Part shown: piece after piece, positions 59,558-64,000 of the stretch
How positions within the stretch are numbered: the stretch's first letter is position 1
Layout: every line of letters begins with the position of its first letter
NCBI RefSeq assembly: GCF_002102355.1
Contig: NZ_LQPT01000040.1
Location: forward strand, 1-64,000
Direction: 5' to 3'
From: Mycobacterium sherrisii
Lineage (GTDB): Bacteria > Actinomycetota > Actinomycetes > Mycobacteriales > Mycobacteriaceae
Length of the DNA stretch: 64,000 nt
Program-made: the position numbers and the translations under genes
The notes under the pieces: generated by a model
The model's database searches: none
What the model saw: only the letters and a program-made list of their open reading frames with translations
Told to the model about the DNA's origin: nothing

Positions 59558-60543
59558 CGGGACTGCCGTTGCTGCAACCGCTCCCGGAACTTCGCGGACT
59601 GCTCGCGCATCTCCTGGGTGATGGTGAAGTGTCCCCCGAACTCGTTGAGGTAACCCGGGGCGTACCGCGGATCGGGCAGCACCTGCCGCAGCCAACTGAA
59701 CGGCTTGCGGCGGCGCCACTCCCGGGGGTAGCCCACCGAAACCTCCTCGAAGCGCACGTCGTCATACCAGGTGGTGCGTGGGATGTGCAGATGACCGTAG
59801 ACCGAGCAGATCGCGTTGTATCGCGTGTGCCAGTCGGCCGTCTTGGCGGTGCCACACCACAGCGAAAACTCCGGGTAGAACAACGCGTCGCAGGGTTGGC
59901 GCACTAGCGGGAAGTGGTTCACCAGAACCGTGGGCGTCATCCAGTCGAGTTGCTCGAGGCGGGCGCGGGTGATGTCCACACGTTCCCGGCACCACGCGTC
60001 GCGGGTCGGATAGGGCTCCGGCGACAGCAGAAACTCGTCGGTGGCGACCACGTTGCGATCGCGCGCGATCTGCAGACCCTGGGCCTTACTGAGCGCCCCG
60101 TCCGGCAAGAAGGTGTAGTCGTAGAGCAGAAACATCGGCACGATCGTGGCCGGGCCGCCGCGCTCGGTCCATACCGGAAACGGATGTTCCGGGGTGACGA
60201 TGCCCATCTCGTCGCACATGTTGACCAGATAGTCATAGCGCGCCTTGCCGAAAACCTGGTTGGGATCGCGATTGGTCGTCCACAGCTCGTGGTTGCCCGG
60301 CACCCAGATAACCTTGGCGAACCGGCGTCGCAGCAGGTCAAGCGCCCAGCGGATCTCGTCGGTGCGTTCGGCGACATCACCGGCGACGATCAACCAGTCG
60401 TCCGGAGAGGACGGATACAGCGACTCGGTGACCGGCTTGTTGCCCAGATGACCCGTGTGCAGATCCGAGACCGCCCACAGCGTTGGTTGGGAGGTTGGTT
60501 GGGAGGCCTGCTGGCCTCCGTCGGTCGAGTCCCGGGTCACCAC
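59554..60543 (-). CDS. pptH: Phosphopantetheinyl hydrolase PptH
   Basis: 329-residue metallophosphoesterase. The metal motifs DLHTGHLGN, GDVAERTDEI, GNHELWT and a later GHLHIPRT form a two-metal site. In M. tuberculosis PptH (Rv2795c) removes phosphopantetheine from carrier proteins, opposing PptT. It is the first gene of pptH-pptT-truB, all with ATGA overlaps. Near the start a short repeat encodes QPTSQPT. The upstream 158 bp hold the divergent promoters. Confidence 0.93.
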   Translation of the reverse strand: MVTRDSTDGGQQASQPTSQPTLWAVSDLHTGHLGNKPVTESLYPSSPDDWLIVAGDVAERTDEIRWALDLLRRRFAKVIWVPGNHELWTTNRDPNQVFGKARYDYLVNMCDEMGIVTPEHPFPVWTERGGPATIVPMFLLYDYTFLPDGALSKAQGLQIARDRNVVATDEFLLSPEPYPTRDAWCRERVDITRARLEQLDWMTPTVLVNHFPLVRQPCDALFYPEFSLWCGTAKTADWHTRYNAICSVYGHLHIPRTTWYDDVRFEEVSVGYPREWRRRKPFSWLRQVLPDPRYAPGYLNEFGGHFTITQEMREQSAKFRERLQQRQSR

Positions 60544-60701
60544 GAATAACCAGCCTAACGACTCGGCGGCCCGCGCCCGGTCCCGCCGGCCCGTTGGACA
60601 CCGCCCCGGGCGGGGCCAAGCACCCCGGCTCGGGTTTAGCTGTGACCCCGCGCACGTGACTTGTACACTCCCGGCAAGGACCGCCGAGGGTAGGGGGTGT
60701 C

Positions 60702-61280
60702 ATGTTCACCAAGGTGCGCCTGATCGGGGCGCTCGGCGCGGTGACGACAGCGGTCGTGCTGGGTTGGCAGGCTGCGCCGCCCGCACCGACCGGCGGCGGC
60801 AACACCTTTCAGCTGCGGTCGACCGCGCTGCCGCTGGAAACCACGATGAAGAGTCCGATCATCGCCACGACCGACCCGCGGCCGTTCGACGCGTGCGAGG
60901 ACATCCCCTTCGACGTGCTGCAGCGGCTGGGCCTGGCCTTCACCCCGCCCGAACACGAGGACGGTCTGCGCTGCCACTTGGACGCGGGCAACTACCAGCT
61001 GGCCGTCGAGCCGATCATCTGGCGCACCTACGAACAATCGCTGCCGCCCGACGCGCTGGAGACGACGATCCAGGGACACCGGGCCGCGACGTACTGGGTG
61101 CTCAAGCCGACCTACCACAACAGCTACTGGTACTTCTCCTGCATGGTGGCGTTCAAAACCAGTTACGGCGTGCTGCAGCAGGCCCTGTACTTCTCGACGG
61201 TCTACTCCAACCCCGAGGTCGACTGCCCGTCCACCAATCTGCAACGGGCCAACGATCTCATCCCGTATTACAAGTTCTGA
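60702..61280 (+). CDS. DUF3558-like secreted protein
   Basis: 192 residues. A hydrophobic N-terminal segment (residues 7-25) acts as signal peptide or anchor. No Cys lipobox is evident, unlike many DUF3558 lipoproteins. The body contains FDACEDIPFDVLQRLGL, the typical DUF3558 opening, and paired cysteines (for example YFSCMVAF and VDCPST). It is probably exported with disulfides. The ATG follows AGGGGGTG. The function is unknown. Confidence 0.78.
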   Translation: MFTKVRLIGALGAVTTAVVLGWQAAPPAPTGGGNTFQLRSTALPLETTMKSPIIATTDPRPFDACEDIPFDVLQRLGLAFTPPEHEDGLRCHLDAGNYQLAVEPIIWRTYEQSLPPDALETTIQGHRAATYWVLKPTYHNSYWYFSCMVAFKTSYGVLQQALYFSTVYSNPEVDCPSTNLQRANDLIPYYKF

Positions 61281-61328
61281 CCCTCCCGGAACAGCAAACG
61301 CTCCGGCCTTAACCTGGTGGGCGTGAGC

Positions 61329-63026
61329 ATGACTTCGACGCGTCCCGGTGAACCGGCGCTGCGCACCCTCGGCCAATTCGGCGGCAACGCGTTGGGCCGG
61401 GTGCTGGGTCTGCGCCCGGCCACCACCGGCTACACGGTGAACCGGGTCGAAGTGCCGATGCGTGACGGGGCGCGCCTGGTCGCCGACCACTACGCGCCCA
61501 CCACCTCCAGTCCCGCCGGGACCGTGTTGGTGCGCGGTCCGTACGGCCGCGGGTTTCCGTTCTCGCTGCTGTTCGCCCGGCTATATGCCTCGCGTGGATA
61601 CCACGTCGTAATGCAAAGCGTGCGTGGGACTTTCGGGTCCACCGGGCAATTCGAGCCGATGGTCCACGAGGCCGAGGACGGGGCGGACACCGTGGCGTGG
61701 CTGATCAATCAGCCCTGGTTCACCGGCCGATTCGCCACCCTTGGACCGTCGTATCTGGGCTTCACGCAGTGGGCGATCTTGCAGAACCCGCCGCCGCAGT
61801 TGGCCGCGGCCGTCATCACGGCCGGTCCCCACGATTTCGCCGCCTCGGTGTGGGACACCGGATCCTTTGCGGCGGGCGACTTTTTGGGCTGGAGCGACAT
61901 GGTGGCCCATCAGGAAGATCCGGTGCGCCTCAAGTCCGGCCTACGCCAGCTGCGGGCGCCGCACCGGGTGGCGCGCACGGTGGCCGAGGTGCCCTTCGGG
62001 GCGGCGGCCCGTCGCATGCTCGGCAGCGGGGCTCCGTGGTTCGAGTCGTGGGTGGAAAACACCGACCCGGAACTTCCGTTCTGGGAGCGGTTGCGGTTCG
62101 GCGCGTCGTTGGACCGCGTCGAGGTCCCGGTGCTGTTGCTGGGCGGCTGGCAGGACATCTTTTTGCGCCAGACCGTTCGGCAGTACCGCCACCTGCGCGG
62201 GCGCGGCGTCGACGTGGCGATGACCATCGGCCCGTGGACGCATACCCAACTGCTCACCAAGGGACTGTCCACCGGCGTGCGCGAATCGCTGGACTGGCTG
62301 GACACCCACCTGGCCGGGATCTCAACGCTGCGGCGACCGAGCAGGGTTCGGGTGTGCGTAACCGGCCAGGGCTGGCGAAACCTGCCGGACTGGCCACCGG
62401 TCACCACGCAGCGCGCGTTGTATCTGTGGCCCGGCCGCCATCTGCACGACGCGCCACCCGACGGTGCCGGGCTGGCACCGGTGACCTTCCGCTATGACCC
62501 CGCCAACCCGACGCCCACCATCGGTGGTGCGCTGTTGGCCCCGGTCGGCGGGTACCGCGACGACAGCCGGCTGGCCCGGCGCGACGACGTGTTGACATTT
62601 GACACCGCAACACTTTTGGACGACTTGTGCGTATACGGCAACCCGGCGATCGAACTGCAGCATAGTTCCGACAAGCCCAATGTCGACGTGTTCGTCCGAG
62701 TCAGCGAGGTCGACGCCAAGGGCCGATCTCGCAATGTGAGCGACGCCTACCGCCGGCTGGGCACCCCGGCCGAGCTCGTCCGCATCGAACTCGACCCGGT
62801 CGCGCACCGTTTCCGCGCCGGCTCCCGCATCCGAGTGCTGATCACCGGCAGCTGGTCGCCGCGGTACGCGCCGAACCTCGGCACCGACGAGCCGCCGCTC
62901 ACCGCCCGCCAGGCAAAGCCGGCCACCCACGCCATCGCCTACGGACGCTCCCGGCTGCTGCTTCCGGTCGGCCCGGCGGAGCTGTCAGCCAACGGCGGCG
63001 CGGACCCGGGCGGCCACCCCGGCTAA
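61329..63026 (+). CDS. CocE/NonD family hydrolase
   Basis: 565 residues. The N-terminal alpha/beta hydrolase starts MRDGARLVADHYAP; the nucleophile Ser is in LGPSYLGFTQW at about residues 140-150, and the His region is GPWTHTQ. The C-terminal jelly-roll domain (DVFVRVSEVDAKGRSRNVSD) is that of X-Pro dipeptidyl-peptidase/CocE esterases. It cleaves esters or acyl groups; the substrate is unknown. The ATG at 61329 was chosen over the GTG at 61323 and the upstream 61317 start. Corresponds to Rv2800. Confidence 0.88.
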   Translation: MTSTRPGEPALRTLGQFGGNALGRVLGLRPATTGYTVNRVEVPMRDGARLVADHYAPTTSSPAGTVLVRGPYGRGFPFSLLFARLYASRGYHVVMQSVRGTFGSTGQFEPMVHEAEDGADTVAWLINQPWFTGRFATLGPSYLGFTQWAILQNPPPQLAAAVITAGPHDFAASVWDTGSFAAGDFLGWSDMVAHQEDPVRLKSGLRQLRAPHRVARTVAEVPFGAAARRMLGSGAPWFESWVENTDPELPFWERLRFGASLDRVEVPVLLLGGWQDIFLRQTVRQYRHLRGRGVDVAMTIGPWTHTQLLTKGLSTGVRESLDWLDTHLAGISTLRRPSRVRVCVTGQGWRNLPDWPPVTTQRALYLWPGRHLHDAPPDGAGLAPVTFRYDPANPTPTIGGALLAPVGGYRDDSRLARRDDVLTFDTATLLDDLCVYGNPAIELQHSSDKPNVDVFVRVSEVDAKGRSRNVSDAYRRLGTPAELVRIELDPVAHRFRAGSRIRVLITGSWSPRYAPNLGTDEPPLTARQAKPATHAIAYGRSRLLLPVGPAELSANGGADPGGHPG

Positions 63027-63545
63027 CACCGCATCGTCGTGGATCGGCGTCCCCAATGCCGGCCGGGCGGGCAGCCGCACCCAGCTGGTGCAACCCCCGT
63101 ACTCCGGGCTGCGGGTCAAATGTATCGGTTCGAGCAGCGCGGACACCGAGACCACCAGTGCGGCGACCTTGTGCTTGGGCCGGAAGTCGAGCCGGTCGGC
63201 CCGCACCGACTCCGCTGTCCAGATGTGCAGGTCCTCGATCTCCCCGAGCCGTTCCGGTCGGTTAACCGCCACTGCGGCAACCACTTTCGCAGCAGCTCGG
63301 ATCACCAGCCGGTCTTCGGTGCTGTCGGCGGCCGCAGGTGCCAGCAGATCGCGATGCTCGGGCCGCACCCGCTCTTCGTGGCTGTGGGCCACCGTGGGGA
63401 ACAACAAGAACTCCGGTGCGGCCACCTCGAACCGCTTCTCTGCGATCCCGCCCTTGCGCAACAGCACATATTGCCGACCGTCCAAAAGCGCGTGCACGGC
63501 CGCGCTCCACTCCTTGAGGGCGGGAGTCGTTGCGGTGAGCGTCAT
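62985..63545 (-). CDS. DUF1802 family protein
   Basis: 186 residues. LKEWSAAVHALLDGRQYVLL and RKGGIAEKRFEVAAPEFLLF at the N-terminus are typical of DUF1802. The function is unknown. The ATG at 63545 overlaps the stop of the DUF2277 gene as ATGA. The 3' end overlaps the hydrolase gene by about 40 bp in convergent orientation, so the two transcripts are complementary there. Confidence 0.82.
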   Translation of the reverse strand: MTLTATTPALKEWSAAVHALLDGRQYVLLRKGGIAEKRFEVAAPEFLLFPTVAHSHEERVRPEHRDLLAPAAADSTEDRLVIRAAAKVVAAVAVNRPERLGEIEDLHIWTAESVRADRLDFRPKHKVAALVVSVSALLEPIHLTRSPEYGGCTSWVRLPARPALGTPIHDDAVLAGVAARVRAAVG

Positions 63546-63811
63546 TTCGATGCGGCCAGCCGGGCCCGGACCTCGGGCCGACGCAACGGCGGGACGGTCT
63601 TGGGCGGTTGCCGCCGCGGCGGCAGCGCCTCGAGCAACCGCGTCGTGGTCTGGGTGACCTCGGCGACGGCGGCCTCGAACGCCTCGGCGTTGGTCGCGGA
63701 CGGGTGGTCGATGCCGCTGACCTTCCGCACATATTGGCGCGCCGCCGCCGCGATCTCTTCCGCGCTGGCCGCTGGCTGCAAACCGCGCAGTTCGGTGATG
63801 TTCCGGCACAT
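63542..63811 (-). CDS. DUF2277 family protein
   Basis: 89 residues beginning MCRNITELRGLQP, the signature of DUF2277, a small family of unknown role common in actinobacteria. It is linked by a 4-bp overlap to the DUF1802 gene. The sequence is Ala/Pro-rich and helical, with no membrane segment. Confidence 0.85.
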   Translation of the reverse strand: MCRNITELRGLQPAASAEEIAAAARQYVRKVSGIDHPSATNAEAFEAAVAEVTQTTTRLLEALPPRRQPPKTVPPLRRPEVRARLAASK

Positions 63812-63883
63812 GGTTCCACGATAGGCGGGTTTTCCCGTTCAGTCGGATCGGCCCGGCCCGGCCCAGCAACATATGAATTTTAT

Positions 63884-64000
63884 ATGAGTGGGCTTCGGAA
63901 CCGCCGCCGCCAGTGGCCGAATGAATACTGTATACAACGTTGCGCCCGAGGCGCTATGAGATCGGCGACATATCGCAAGACCACAAGCGAGGCAGGCATG
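63884..64000 (+). CDS. Possible 5' end of a plus-strand gene, cut by window edge
   Basis: An ATG at 63884 opens 39 codons without a stop to the window end (MSGLRNRRRQWPNEY at the start). A later in-frame ATG lies at 63956. The region before it is AT-rich (CATATGAATTTTATATG), promoter-like for this genome, and CTGTATACA at 63929-63937 is a palindrome inside. The frame is too short to recognise, and it may be chance. Nothing else is seen in 63812-64000. Confidence 0.2.
   Translation, partial: MSGLRNRRRQWPNEYCIQRCARGAMRSATYRKTTSEAGM

Noticed and set aside
63929-63937. CTGTATACA as a GntR-type operator
   Set aside because: A single 8-bp palindrome (TGTATACA) without a neighbouring regulator gene in the window is not enough.

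Overview
The window reads as chromosome of a slow-growing, non-tuberculous Mycobacterium. It is uniformly GC-rich, packed with GTG starts and 4-bp ATGA gene overlaps, and its gene order follows, from memory, the M. tuberculosis H37Rv stretch from recX (Rv2736c) to about Rv2803. The differences from that reference are informative. recA carries no intein. The pspN and PE_PGRS47 genes are absent beside pspM. The vapBC cassettes and second hsdS near hsdM are missing, while hsdS itself is full length. A single-chain long-chain acyl-CoA carboxylase of the M. avium type and a larger oxygenase/hydrolase island are present. No tRNA, rRNA, CRISPR array, prophage or intact insertion sequence was seen.

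Layout. 0-2.1 kb: recA-recX with a LexA box and a PafBC-type promoter; divergent from it lies a cobalamin riboswitch driving a FhuF-like [2Fe-2S] protein. 2.8-7.4 kb: DUF3046, a glycosyltransferase, ephG, the ClgR-PspA-PspM envelope-stress operon and pgsA. 7.4-16.4 kb: argA, ftsK, a small monooxygenase, an SDR and a methyltransferase, then RNase J, dapA and thyX. 16.4-25.6 kb: an orphan HsdMS methyltransferase, a YcaQ-like DNA glycosylase, a DivIVA-like coiled-coil protein, dfrA-thyA, a dienelactone hydrolase, a second glycosyltransferase, a decayed acyl-CoA dehydrogenase and an SDR. 25.7-33.4 kb: a secreted repeat protein, acyl-CoA ligase plus LCC, a thioesterase, and the dapB operon. 33.5-34.8 kb: a frameshifted 13E12-family HNH gene with a LexA box.

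34.9-45.4 kb is the accessory part: AraC and TetR regulators, a headless TetR ligand domain, an amine-dehydrogenase-like protein, a Rieske oxygenase, another TetR, a ferredoxin-type reductase, the EphD fusion, a metal-dependent hydrolase and a Baeyer-Villiger-type monooxygenase. It looks like a pathway for oxidising a hydrophobic substrate. 45.5-54.4 kb returns to core genes: aldR/ald, a nitronate monooxygenase, pepR-gpsI, rpsO, ribF and sirR. 54.5-60.5 kb: ltp1-fadE21, a SHOCT protein and the pptH-pptT-truB operon. 60.7-63.8 kb: a DUF3558 secreted protein, a CocE-type hydrolase and an overlapping DUF2277-DUF1802 pair.

Non-coding observations include a same-architecture 56-nt palindromic repeat at two convergent gene junctions, a 36-bp direct repeat at the end of truB, and a long hairpin downstream of recX. 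Locus names from M. tuberculosis are given from memory of gene order and sequence, not from a search.
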